A stretch of DNA of 33,901 bases, taken from positions 1 to 33,901 of IMG/VR virus record IMGVR_UViG_3300014720_000098. One strand, 5' to 3'. The position numbers were made by a program, and so were the translations under genes. Below, in pieces: positions 1-7,854 of the stretch. The DNA is from a virus. The notes under the pieces are model-generated. The model made no database searches. It worked only from the letters and a program-made list of their open reading frames with translations, and had not been told where the DNA came from. The first letter of the stretch is position 1. The number at the start of each line of letters is the position of its first letter.

Positions 1-9
1 GGAGTTTTT

Positions 10-603
10 ATGTATAAAACCGCAATTGCTCGCATTGAGGGAGAAGCCTCATATGATGAAGCGCTAAACACTTTCCGCCAAGCCTACCCAGAATATGAGG
101 TGCGCGGTCTAAAAGAATCAAACACTGGTTGGATTGCTTTTATTCAAAGAGAAGCATACCAAAATCAGAATGTTCAAGATGAAATCCCTGCTAAAGAAAT
201 GGCAATGGATGAAATGGGAATGGACGAAACGGCACCGGATGAAATTTTTTCTCCCGGAGCAGATGACGAGCCTGACACTGCGTATGAAGCAGAAGAGGGT
301 AAGCAAGAAAGACTTATGGGACAACTTCAAGACGCTCTAGACAAGGTTGAAGACCTTGTTGCTCAAATCAAAGAATCTGAAGGAAATGAAGACGAGGTTC
401 GCCCCGATTTTGGCCCAGAGGACGAAGAGGGCGATGAGGGTGAAGAAATGGATCTTGAAAGAGAAAAAGAAGATGGCTTAACTCTAGCCTCTGCTACTGC
501 TGAAGTTGAAGAACTTATTTCATTTGACGCCTCTTTTGAAGGTTACAAGATTGCAAGCGTATCAGAAACCAAAGACAGTTTCGTTGCAAAACTAAAAAAG
601 TAA
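10..603 (+). CDS. Acidic head-region protein, possible scaffold-type, unknown function
   Basis: Unrecognised 197-residue protein. The N-terminal ~47 residues look like a small alpha/beta domain; residues ~50-100 are Asp/Glu/Met-rich and probably disordered; residues ~98-125 have heptad-like spacing suggesting a short coiled coil; a very acidic linker follows, then a C-terminal ~35-residue beta-type segment ending in KLKK. A GGAG Shine-Dalgarno sits at bases 1-4. It lies directly before a small gene and the prohead protease, where portal, scaffold or head-assembly proteins are common. Strong acidity plus a coiled coil would suit a scaffold or core protein, but that is inference from position and composition only. 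Confidence 0.75.
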   Translation: MYKTAIARIEGEASYDEALNTFRQAYPEYEVRGLKESNTGWIAFIQREAYQNQNVQDEIPAKEMAMDEMGMDETAPDEIFSPGADDEPDTAYEAEEGKQERLMGQLQDALDKVEDLVAQIKESEGNEDEVRPDFGPEDEEGDEGEEMDLEREKEDGLTLASATAEVEELISFDASFEGYKIASVSETKDSFVAKLKK

Positions 604-604
604 T

Positions 605-862
605 ATGATTCAAAGAAACGACTGGGTTCCTGCGTCTGAATTCGCAATAAGAGAAATGAATAGTTTGAGAGGCAAAATGTGTTCTGTAATAGAAGGAATG
701 CATCTTCCCGAAAAGCAAGAGCGTGCTGCAATTGCTTTAATTAAACAACTTTCTTATCAAACTCAGGATACTTTTTCTCAGTTATTTGAACATTCAAACG
801 GAACAGCACTTTATCGTTATCAAAACGAAAAGATTGAAGTTCAATCAGGAACGGCGATTTGA
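605..862 (+). CDS. Small hypothetical protein, head region
   Basis: An 85-residue protein starting one base after the preceding stop, so probably translationally coupled. It looks mainly alpha-helical (residues ~10-60) and ends in a short polar strand. No signal peptide, membrane segment or catalytic motif is visible. Nine bases separate it from the protease gene. Its place between an acidic head-region protein and the protease suggests a head-assembly role, but nothing in the sequence shows this. Confidence 0.7.
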   Translation: MIQRNDWVPASEFAIREMNSLRGKMCSVIEGMHLPEKQERAAIALIKQLSYQTQDTFSQLFEHSNGTALYRYQNEKIEVQSGTAI

Positions 863-870
863 GGTAATTA

Positions 871-3345
871 ATGCTAACTAAATATACCAATTGTGAAGTA
901 ATTGAAGTAAAAAGTGCCGATGAGAAAATTGAAGGTGGTGCAAAACTATCTTCTTTTGATCACATTCCAAAAAACACTTACCGCACTGGAGATGGGTATA
1001 TTTATGTAAAAGTTCGTGCTATTTCTTCTCGGGTCAATAAGAATTTTGATGGTTGGCCTGTCAACGAACTTGCTGGAATGGATGAGACAGATTTCAGAGA
1101 AGTTGTTTCAAAACTAGCCAAGACTTCAGAGACTGGCGGAATAAGTAAGTTAACCTTTACTGGCGATAGTGCTGAAATTAAGTCTAAAGGCGATTACGGG
1201 TTCAGAACCTTTGTGGGAAGGCCTGTTTTTATTGATCACAATAATTCAGATCCGCAAAGAGCAAGAGGTGTTGTTGTTGATGCAATGCTTCATATTGAAA
1301 ATCCTCAAAGACTGGCCTCGGATTCATATTGGTCAAGTGCCCCAAATAATCACAAACCAGAAACATGGATTGAATTATTACTTGAAATTGATGGAAAATC
1401 TTTTCCCAAACTAGCCAAAGCCCTGTTTGATGGAAAAGTAAACGCAGTTTCTATGGGATGTAATGTTGAACATACTCTTTGTTCTATCTGTAATCACAAG
1501 GCGGCTACGGTAGAAGATTATTGTAGCCACATAAAGAAAAAAGGAACAACGTTTAAAACTGGAAGCATTGACAAGTTAGCCTATGAAGATTGCTATAATG
1601 TCAACTTTTTTGAGATTTCGGCTGTATTTGATCCCGCAGATGTGACCGCTTTATTCACAGAACCTGTGGTTAAGCACGCTGCGGTGGAAACGACAGATTT
1701 TTCTGTTGGAGAAAAAGTTAAAGAAGCCGAATCTGGCAAAGAAGGCGTTGTTAAATATGTTGAAGAACTTAATTCTGACGAATATGGGGATTCTTTTAAA
1801 ACTTACAAGGTACAATGGGACGATGGTGGTCAAACCGAAGTGGAGGCGACCTCATTGCTTCCCACTAGTAATATTACCGGACAAGATAAAGAGTGGTTAA
1901 ATCAAGTTGGTATCCAAGCAAAGATCGCTAAGGTTGGATATGTAGAAAATGATTTGATTAAAAGGGCTTTCCATGCTGGAGAATCTTATCACTATAGCCC
2001 CGTAGAAGTGCCTGAATTTGATTCTGTTAAGATGGCAGAATATTTAGGAGTAGAGCCTTATAATGCAAATATGCATAAATATATGAAAGCCTACGAAGAT
2101 GGTATAGAAACTGCCGTTAATGGAACTGATAACTTAAAAGCAGCGAATACCGAAACACAAAGTTTAGAGGATAATTTTGATAAATCTCCATGTGAAAGAA
2201 GTTCGAGTATGAATACAGAAAAATATGGGGAGTCTATTACTGCACCTAGCAAGATTGATACATTGAAAGGTGATAAACCTTGTCCAATCGGGCTTGCCGG
2301 GGAATGTGGTTTAGATGATGAGTCTGGTAGATGTGAAAAGTGTGGATATCAGGAACCTCCCGCACCATTAGCAGATCCAGATTTATCAAAGGCTAAGGCG
2401 TTTGATCGTAAGAAAGAACAAAACAAAGAAGAGTTCAGGTCTGATACCAAAAGCCTTATTGATAGATTGAAAAAAACACTATCAAAGAATGAAATACGGA
2501 GTGTTAATAGTACGATGAATACTAAACAAGCAAATATAACACTTGCGGCAGATGTTGAAGAAGTCCCCGGCGATGAATATCTAGCCGAACTTGGTTGGAC
2601 TGTTCCTGAAAAGGAATCAAGCGCTTCTTCAAGTGCAACTCCGCTGGTAGACGACGGTAAGCCTGCGTCAGATCGTCCAAAGGGCGAAAAGGTAATTTCT
2701 GACCAGACTAAGCCAGTAGAAAGTGCTACCAAGGTTGCTCTTGGTGAATTACCCGGACTTACTCAACCGAACGGTGGAGAAAGCACCCCACAATTTAAGG
2801 GTGACAAAAACAACGAGTCTTCTGACATTGCTGAACACCAGCCCGGAACACAGGCTGAACAGTACCAGAGTGTAAAGAAGGAAGTTGAACAACCACAGTA
2901 CGCCGACGAGGGTAATACAAAAGATATTAAGAATCACAACCCAGAGACCATGCCTGAGCAATATGCTCCAGTCAAGAAAGAGGTTGAAAAGCCTCAGTTC
3001 TCAGACGAGGGTGGTACTAAGGGTATTTCAGAACATCACGCACAATTGCCGGGTAAGGGCCGCGAATCTGCGGTGCTTTCTGCAATTAAACTCGCAGACC
3101 TAGAAGTTGAATTAGGTCTTAACGAGGCGGAAATGAAGTATGCAAGAGTCGCTGAGTTAGAAAACGAAGAACCCTCAATTGTTGAGGCCAAGTACGAGAC
3201 TTTAGTAAAGATTAAAGAGGCTGGACTTGGAAAGAAAGAGGCTCCTGCTAAGAAGTTGGCTGGTTTCCCATCCTTCAAGGGTGTTAAGGAATCTTCAGCA
3301 TCTTCAAACGCTGGTGTCGTTCCAGACGACGCGATCTTTAACTAA
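871..3345 (+). CDS. Prohead (capsid maturation) protease, S78-like, fused to scaffold-like C-terminus
   Basis: An 824-residue protein. Residues ~45-270 match the herpesvirus/HK97-type prohead protease pattern: His123 in a FIDHNN context followed by an RGVV strand, and Ser194 in a VSMGCNV context preceded by ALFDGKVNA, like the Ser-x-Gly motif of family S78. Unusually, the catalytic Ser is next to a metal-site-like cluster (Cys197, Cys204, Cys207, Cys218, His220). Residues ~276-335 resemble an SH3/KOW-like barrel. A second cluster (Cys471, Cys479, Cys488, Cys491) resembles a zinc ribbon. The rest is polar and disordered, with two 33-residue repeats (653-685, 686-718) and an acidic helical end, as expected of a scaffold. 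It is far longer than typical ~200-residue proteases. Expected role: cleaves scaffold and capsid proteins in the procapsid. GAGG precedes the start. Confidence 0.82.
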   Translation: MLTKYTNCEVIEVKSADEKIEGGAKLSSFDHIPKNTYRTGDGYIYVKVRAISSRVNKNFDGWPVNELAGMDETDFREVVSKLAKTSETGGISKLTFTGDSAEIKSKGDYGFRTFVGRPVFIDHNNSDPQRARGVVVDAMLHIENPQRLASDSYWSSAPNNHKPETWIELLLEIDGKSFPKLAKALFDGKVNAVSMGCNVEHTLCSICNHKAATVEDYCSHIKKKGTTFKTGSIDKLAYEDCYNVNFFEISAVFDPADVTALFTEPVVKHAAVETTDFSVGEKVKEAESGKEGVVKYVEELNSDEYGDSFKTYKVQWDDGGQTEVEATSLLPTSNITGQDKEWLNQVGIQAKIAKVGYVENDLIKRAFHAGESYHYSPVEVPEFDSVKMAEYLGVEPYNANMHKYMKAYEDGIETAVNGTDNLKAANTETQSLEDNFDKSPCERSSSMNTEKYGESITAPSKIDTLKGDKPCPIGLAGECGLDDESGRCEKCGYQEPPAPLADPDLSKAKAFDRKKEQNKEEFRSDTKSLIDRLKKTLSKNEIRSVNSTMNTKQANITLAADVEEVPGDEYLAELGWTVPEKESSASSSATPLVDDGKPASDRPKGEKVISDQTKPVESATKVALGELPGLTQPNGGESTPQFKGDKNNESSDIAEHQPGTQAEQYQSVKKEVEQPQYADEGNTKDIKNHNPETMPEQYAPVKKEVEKPQFSDEGGTKGISEHHAQLPGKGRESAVLSAIKLADLEVELGLNEAEMKYARVAELENEEPSIVEAKYETLVKIKEAGLGKKEAPAKKLAGFPSFKGVKESSASSNAGVVPDDAIFN
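2515..3345 (+). other. Possible nested in-frame start for a separate scaffold product
   Basis: Within the protease frame an ATG at 2515 would give a 276-residue product covering the disordered, repeat-bearing, acidic C-terminal part. A GGAG lies at 2498-2501, 13 bases upstream, slightly long for a good site. The product starts MNTKQANITLAADVEE, which reads like a natural N-terminus. Lambda C/Nu3 is the known precedent for a protease gene with a nested scaffold. This is inference; no more than a plausible start is visible. Confidence 0.3.
2827..3024 (+). repeat. Two 33-residue tandem repeats in the protease C-terminal region
   Basis: Protein residues 653-685 and 686-718 align without gaps. 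Shared elements are EQY, VKKEVE, PQ[YF]xDEG and TK. A third, degenerate start (ISEHHAQLPG) follows at residue 719. The repeats lie in a polar disordered region and probably belong to the scaffold-like part. Confidence 0.8.
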
Positions 3346-3362
3346 TTTTTAAGTAGTAACCA

Positions 3363-3384
3363 GTTCTCAATTTGTGAGAATTTT
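3363..3384 (+). terminator. Weak hairpin before the decoration gene, possible attenuator
   Basis: GTTCTCA (3363-3369) pairs with TGAGAAT (3375-3381, outermost pair G-T) around a 5-base loop and is followed by a short T-run. With only about six good pairs and AT-rich content it may be a weak terminator or an mRNA 5' structure. It sits between the protease and the highly expressed capsid genes. Confidence 0.3.
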
Positions 3385-3415
3385 AATTCAAAAGGTTTTT
3401 AGGAGGAAGATTTAA

Positions 3416-3964
3416 ATGCTTCGAATTCAAAATATTTCAGCAGCAAATCAGCAACGTACCCTCCGTGCTTTGTATGCTCAGACTCAAGCGTATCCTTACG
3501 CCGCCGTCCTATCTGCAAACACTTACGGTACTGCTGGTACTAGCACCGGAACCTTTGCAAAAGGTTCAGGAACTGCTCCCGGAACTGCTGGAAACGGACC
3601 TATCTTCCCCGGTATGGTCGCCGCTCTCGCCCCCGCTGGCGAAGTAGTGTGTGTAAGTGTCGGTGGAACGTCCCTTTCCCCATTCGGGTTATTTGGTAAC
3701 TTCATCGGTGGTGATTTTGATGAAGTTGGTGACTTTACTGAAGTCGGTGTATGGCGTGGGCCAGCAGCCGTCTTTGAAGTTCTTTCACCCGCTTTCAACT
3801 CAAACATTACCTCAGCAGACGAGGACACTGATGCAAATCGTAAACTATATGCTGACGCTAACGGTCTGCTCAACGACTCAGCCGTAGATTCTGGCGTAGC
3901 CGTTGCAAGACTTATTGACTATGTAAGTGCTAGCAAGATCGTAATCGAACTGTTGAGTGTCTAA
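3416..3964 (+). CDS. Probable capsid decoration or head-stabilisation protein
   Basis: A 182-residue protein directly before the major capsid protein, the usual place for a decoration or stabilisation protein. It is rich in Gly, Thr, Ala and Pro, with a Gly-Thr-rich stretch at residues ~39-62, then beta-type segments and an acidic region (~100-120). No catalytic motif. A near-perfect AGGAGG (3401-3406) lies 9 bases before the ATG, and codon use is biased to C- and G-ending codons, both signs of high expression. Assignment as decoration protein rests on position, composition and expression signals, not on a recognised domain. Confidence 0.65.
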   Translation: MLRIQNISAANQQRTLRALYAQTQAYPYAAVLSANTYGTAGTSTGTFAKGSGTAPGTAGNGPIFPGMVAALAPAGEVVCVSVGGTSLSPFGLFGNFIGGDFDEVGDFTEVGVWRGPAAVFEVLSPAFNSNITSADEDTDANRKLYADANGLLNDSAVDSGVAVARLIDYVSASKIVIELLSV

Positions 3965-3977
3965 GGAGAGTATGATA

Positions 3978-4943
3978 ATGGATGAAGCAAGACAGGCAAT
4001 TAACAGCAATGACTACGTTCAAAAACTTGCTGGTATGCCAAAACTAACAAATGAACAAAAGAAGGCTAAACTACAGACCATTCTTTCAGACAAGTCCAAC
4101 GCTATGAAGCGTCTGGGTGTTGCCATGATTGGTCCAATTCAGATTCGTCTTCGTTACGAAGGTATCGTCCGTAACGTGCTTGTAGAAGACACCTTGGAAA
4201 AGGGTCCACTCTTGCCTTACGACGTTCTTGATGACTTTGGACAGGCTTACGTTCTTAACCAGACTGACTCAGAAATCAAGATCACTCCCTTCGAAGGTAA
4301 GCAGGTCTACCCACGACTCTTCAGGGTCGCCGCGTTCCCCCGCGTTCGCAAGGAAGATCTATACTACTTGCGTGTAAACGCTATTGAGTACGCCCAAGAT
4401 GAGTGTCGTCAAGCCATTCAGCGTCAAGAGGACTCACGCCTCCTGACTCTACTTGACACCGCCGTAACTGACTGGGCTGCCAAGGAACCAAACCGCTATG
4501 CTGGTGCAGGCGGAACTGGTTCAACCACCAAGTCAATTGGTGCAGGTAATCCTCTTGAAGTTGTTGACTTCTACGACCTAGTTGCTAACCTAGAGCAGCG
4601 TCAAATCGAAACCAAGCGTATTCTTATGAATCCCGCTGACGTTCGTGACCTCTACTCATGGGACATTAACGTAACTGGTTGGCAGTTCAAGGACACCGTA
4701 TTCGGTGGTGGAATGATTACTGAATTTGGTGAGTTCACCATTCAGAAGTCAATCATGATTTCACCCGGTCATGTATACCTAGTCCCAGACCCCAATTTCT
4801 TGGGTGTCATGCCCGTCATGTACTCACTTGACGTAGAAGAGAACAACCAAGTTGAGCAGTTCTACCGTGGTTGGGTAATGGATGAGTTGATCGGAATGCT
4901 TATCCTCAACCCCAGAGGTCTTGCCAAGATTGTCAAGGCTTAA
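3978..4943 (+). CDS. Major capsid protein (HK97-fold)
   Basis: Position after the protease and decoration gene, length (321 residues) and sequence character fit a major capsid protein. The N-terminal ~50 residues are helical and could be a delta-domain. The centre has an E-loop-like segment (EGIVRNVLVEDTLEKG), a long helix with many Arg/Gln (ARVNAIEYAQDECRQAIQ region), and a P-domain-like part with EQRQIETKRILMNPADVRDLY. The C-terminal part, with GHVYLVPDPNFLGVMPV and a GWVMDELIGMLILNPRG ending, is typical of HK97-fold capsids in contractile phages. I prefer ATG 3978, 9 bases after AAGGAG (3963-3968); an upstream GTG at 3957 lies inside the previous gene and ATG 3972 is too close to the site. 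Strong codon bias suggests very high expression. A terminator follows. Confidence 0.9.
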   Translation: MDEARQAINSNDYVQKLAGMPKLTNEQKKAKLQTILSDKSNAMKRLGVAMIGPIQIRLRYEGIVRNVLVEDTLEKGPLLPYDVLDDFGQAYVLNQTDSEIKITPFEGKQVYPRLFRVAAFPRVRKEDLYYLRVNAIEYAQDECRQAIQRQEDSRLLTLLDTAVTDWAAKEPNRYAGAGGTGSTTKSIGAGNPLEVVDFYDLVANLEQRQIETKRILMNPADVRDLYSWDINVTGWQFKDTVFGGGMITEFGEFTIQKSIMISPGHVYLVPDPNFLGVMPVMYSLDVEENNQVEQFYRGWVMDELIGMLILNPRGLAKIVKA

Positions 4944-4985
4944 TCTCAGTAAATTGCTTGATAATATTTTAGAAGTCTGATACAG

Positions 4986-5020
4986 TAGGGGGGATGGTAG
5001 TTTATCATCCCCCCTATTTT
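4986..5020 (+). terminator. Rho-independent terminator after the major capsid gene
   Basis: A perfect 11-bp stem, TAGGGGGGATG (4986-4996) with CATCCCCCCTA (5006-5016), encloses a 9-base loop and is followed by TTTT and a T-rich stretch. It would limit readthrough from the capsid gene into later genes, setting the excess of capsid protein. Confidence 0.9.
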
Positions 5021-5051
5021 ACTTTAAAGTAAGGCTAAGGAGAAAGAAAAT

Positions 5052-5498
5052 ATGGCAAAGGTAAGATACATTAGAAATCTCACACCAAATGCAGTAAGAA
5101 TTGCAGATGTTAATCTTGGTCCCCGTGGAGACCGAGATGTTGCTGAGATTTCAGAGGAGCAGTTTCAAAGCGCAAAGTTTGCTCCTTCAGTTGGGCTATT
5201 AGTTGAGGAAATCACAAAGCCACAGTATCAAGAAAGAATTACTGCTAAGTGGCATGAGCCAGTTAAGCAGGCAAAGCAACGGGAAATTTTTCATGTTGAC
5301 AGCAAGGGCGAGGAAAAGAAACTCCCCGTTGAGATGGAAATTGAGCAGGATGCTATTCGCGTTCCGATTGACACTGCTGGATTTGCTGGGTCAGAGAGAG
5401 TTACGGGAAGCCGCCCCGACGCCGGAGATGGCAAGACTCTCTCAGAACTTCGAATTGAAGGAAATTCTGAAGAAGTAAGCGCCGAACTGGGAATTTAA
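5052..5498 (+). CDS. Hypothetical head-associated protein
   Basis: A 148-residue protein after the capsid terminator, with AAGGAGAAAG upstream. The first ~60 residues look like a compact beta domain (VRYIRNLTPNAVRIADVNLG, then a short acidic helix). The rest is charged and probably flexible, ending in an acidic Glu-rich helix. The N-terminal layout recalls small accessory proteins found after capsid genes in large phages, but I recognise no named family. No membrane or signal segment. Confidence 0.7.
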   Translation: MAKVRYIRNLTPNAVRIADVNLGPRGDRDVAEISEEQFQSAKFAPSVGLLVEEITKPQYQERITAKWHEPVKQAKQREIFHVDSKGEEKKLPVEMEIEQDAIRVPIDTAGFAGSERVTGSRPDAGDGKTLSELRIEGNSEEVSAELGI

Positions 5499-5499
5499 T

Positions 5500-5787
5500 A
5501 TGAGTTCACACATTAATAGAACTAGATCTGGTACAGTTACATTAGGAACTGCCGGAACAGCAACAAGTCTTGCTGTTGATGCTGAGAAGGATAGACAACA
5601 CCTTTATATCCAAACGGGCACAGCCGGTCTATATTATGGTTTTTCATCAGCACAAGTCGCTGGTGGAAGCGCATTGTATGTTGCGGGAGGAACGACTACT
5701 GTGGAAATCTGGGGATACACCGGACCTATGTATGTTAAGACTGCGACAAACTCAGCACCATACACTGTTGCAGAACTAGTTATTTAA
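5500..5787 (+). CDS. Small beta-rich Gly/Thr-rich protein, possible head decoration or fibre
   Basis: A 95-residue protein starting one base after the previous stop with no clear Shine-Dalgarno, so probably translated by coupling. It is almost entirely short beta strands with Gly-Thr-Ala motifs near the N-terminus (TVTLGTAGTATSLAV) and alternating hydrophobic residues after. The size and fold character fit a small virion surface or trimeric decoration protein. No family recognised. Confidence 0.65.
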   Translation: MSSHINRTRSGTVTLGTAGTATSLAVDAEKDRQHLYIQTGTAGLYYGFSSAQVAGGSALYVAGGTTTVEIWGYTGPMYVKTATNSAPYTVAELVI

Positions 5788-5809
5788 TTTAGTTTAAGTC
5801 AGGAGAAAC

Positions 5810-7066
5810 ATGAGAATTAATTGGTTTAGTAATGCCCCTTGGGGGCCGTCAGGCTATTCAAATCAGACTGCCCTGTTTGTTCCTAGGATCAGGGAACTCG
5901 GGCACGAAATGTCTATAACTGCTTTTTGGGGACTCCAAGGTGGCCGACTTGATTGGCAGGGAGTCCCCGTCTTTTCTGGAGCATTTGATCCTCACGGGCA
6001 AGATATTATGGGCTTTTATGCAAAAGCGTGGAAAGCAGACATTCTTCTTACTCTGTATGACACATGGGTTATGAACCTTGATGGTCCACATATGGAAGGT
6101 ATCCCATTTGTCCCGTGGTATCCTGTAGACCACGAACCCATGCCAGAGGGCGTTTATGATCGTCTAAAGCGTGCAATGGTTGCTATTGCGTACTCTGAGT
6201 CTGGGGTTCGTGAAGCAAAGGATCGCGGTTTAGAGGTAGAATATGTACCTCATGGGGTAGATACAAACCTCTTTAAACCAAAAATGCGAGAGATTGCTCG
6301 CAAACAAATCGGCCTTCCGCAAGATTGTTTTATTGCATCTATTGTAGCAATGAATAAGGGTATTCCACCCCGCAAGGCGTGGCCACAACAGTTGCAGGCT
6401 TTTGCAGAGTTTTACAAGAAGCATCCTGATTCAAAGTTATACTTGCATACTCTCATGACTCCTGAAGTTGGTGGGTATAATCTTTGGGATCTTGTTCAAA
6501 TGCTAGGATTGCAAGATGCCGTAGTGGTTCCTGAGCAATTCCAATATATTGCAGGTTATCCACCAGAATTCCTTGTTGATGTTTATAATGCAAGCGATGT
6601 TCTAATGTCGGCTACGATGGGTGAAGGATTTGGAATTCCAATCATAGAGGCTCAGGCTTGCGGTACTCCCGTAATCGCTGGTGGTTGGACCGCTATGGAG
6701 GAATTAGTCTTGGCAGGATGGAGCCTAGATAGGCGCACAGAGGCCATTCCTTATATCACTCAACTAGCAGCAACGCAATATATTCCCTCAGTTGATGCTA
6801 TTCTTGATAAGTTGGAGCAGGCATATGATATGGCCAACGAAGATCGCATGAAGTTACGCGAAACAGCACGCGAGGGAGCGCTCCAATATGATGCTGATTT
6901 GATTACAAATAAATATTGGGTTCCTACCTTAAAGGTAATTGAGGATAAATTAGAAGTATTTAAGAAAGAGCAGGAAAAGACCTCAACGCCCATTTCTAAA
7001 AGTCCTGCGAACCCAAACAGAGCGCAGAGGCGTCGTCAGGAAAGAAAGGCGAAGAAAAATGGCTAA
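5810..7066 (+). CDS. Glycosyltransferase, GT-B fold, GT4-like
   Basis: A 418-residue cytosolic enzyme expected to transfer a sugar from a nucleotide-sugar donor. The N-terminal half begins MRINWFSNAPWGPSGYSNQT, typical of GT4 enzymes with a Gly-rich acceptor loop. A YVPHGVDTNLFKP segment marks the start of the donor domain. The E-x7-E motif is intact at Glu272 and Glu280 (EGFGIPIIEAQACGTPVIA). The C-terminus is strongly basic (Arg/Lys-rich, ending RKAKKNG), unusual and possibly an interaction tail. AGGAGA precedes the start. It overlaps a second glycosyltransferase by 8 bases, and both sit among decoration-type genes, so virion proteins are likely acceptors (inference). Donor and acceptor cannot be read from the sequence. 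Confidence 0.9.
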   Translation: MRINWFSNAPWGPSGYSNQTALFVPRIRELGHEMSITAFWGLQGGRLDWQGVPVFSGAFDPHGQDIMGFYAKAWKADILLTLYDTWVMNLDGPHMEGIPFVPWYPVDHEPMPEGVYDRLKRAMVAIAYSESGVREAKDRGLEVEYVPHGVDTNLFKPKMREIARKQIGLPQDCFIASIVAMNKGIPPRKAWPQQLQAFAEFYKKHPDSKLYLHTLMTPEVGGYNLWDLVQMLGLQDAVVVPEQFQYIAGYPPEFLVDVYNASDVLMSATMGEGFGIPIIEAQACGTPVIAGGWTAMEELVLAGWSLDRRTEAIPYITQLAATQYIPSVDAILDKLEQAYDMANEDRMKLRETAREGALQYDADLITNKYWVPTLKVIEDKLEVFKKEQEKTSTPISKSPANPNRAQRRRQERKAKKNG

Positions 7067-7754
7067 TAATGCTGTAATTCTTCAATCTTGTATTAACTGG
7101 AAGGCAGAGATGGTGAAGGCCCTAGATTGGCTAGAGCCTATTCACCAAGCCTATGCCGATAGGTGGGGCATGGATTATTGGGCAAATCGTGATGTTGTTA
7201 TTGAGACTGATGATCCAAACTATAATCCGGCGTGGGATAGAATTAAACTTATGATGGATCTTTTAGGTGAAGAAAAATATGAATATATCTTCTGGGTTGA
7301 TCATGATTGTGTTATTGTAGACTTTTCTACAGACCTCAGAAGCGGCCTAGAAGAAAATAAAGACCTCGGCCTTGTTCTTCATCCGGGAGTTCCCGGGCAC
7401 CCACAATTGGGGGCGCATTTTAATATGGGTGTTATTCTTTTGAGATGTACGGATAGAACAAAAGAATTTATTCACGAAGTTTGGAATCGCAGGTTCTCTG
7501 GGCCTCCGTGGTATGAACAAGATGTTGTTAATGGTCTCCTTAGAGAATTTAAATGGATGAGTATGTTTCAAATTGCTGACGATAGGTGGAATTCAACGTG
7601 GCAAGTAAATGATTCGCCAGAACCAGTAATTATGGCGTTTCATGGTCACGGCCAACACCACGATGTTGATTATCGCCTTAATTTAATGAAACAAGCAGCA
7701 GAAAAGTTCAATGTGCCTGCTCAAATTGAGACTGTAAAAGGCGAATTGTCTTAG
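7059..7754 (+). CDS. Glycosyltransferase, GT-A-like with DxD motif (GT34-like)
   Basis: A 231-residue protein. A DxD metal/nucleotide motif is present as Asp81-His-Asp83 in YIFWVDHDCVIVDF. Further GT-A hallmarks are FNMGVILLR (~residue 127), WYEQDVVNGLL (~150) and a late His-rich segment AFHGHGQHHD (His195 onward), as in galactosyl- and mannosyltransferases of the GMA12/MNN10 (GT34) type. It has no signal peptide or membrane anchor, unlike eukaryotic members. The start overlaps the end of the GT4-like gene by 8 bases, so the two are co-translated and probably act in sequence on one glycan. The precise family is less certain than the GT-A fold. Confidence 0.82.
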   Translation: MANNAVILQSCINWKAEMVKALDWLEPIHQAYADRWGMDYWANRDVVIETDDPNYNPAWDRIKLMMDLLGEEKYEYIFWVDHDCVIVDFSTDLRSGLEENKDLGLVLHPGVPGHPQLGAHFNMGVILLRCTDRTKEFIHEVWNRRFSGPPWYEQDVVNGLLREFKWMSMFQIADDRWNSTWQVNDSPEPVIMAFHGHGQHHDVDYRLNLMKQAAEKFNVPAQIETVKGELS

Positions 7755-7854
7755 CATTAAATAATAGACGATTTACCTTCCCCTATAAGCAAGGATAGAA
7801 TGGGCCTATAAGGTCTGCGTCCCCTTTGTACATTCAGAAAAGGAGTGACCCAGA

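Noticed and set aside
2349-2732. Long open frame on the minus strand (127 codons) inside the protease gene
   Set aside because: No Shine-Dalgarno, Ser/Leu-rich shadow of a coding region, and every supported gene is on the + strand.
3523-3873. Minus-strand open frame over the decoration gene (116 codons)
   Set aside because: It is the complement of a Gly/Thr/Pro-rich gene with biased codons, which removes stops; it has no start signal or recognisable motif.
4954-4980. Possible promoter (TTGCTT with a GATAATAT-like box) before the capsid terminator
   Set aside because: Spacing does not match a -35/-10 pair, and a start here would be stopped at once by the terminator at 4986.
7782-7812. Direct repeat CCTATAAG at 7782 and 7805 as an operator
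   Set aside because: Only 8 bases and AT-rich; no promoter elements could be placed convincingly.
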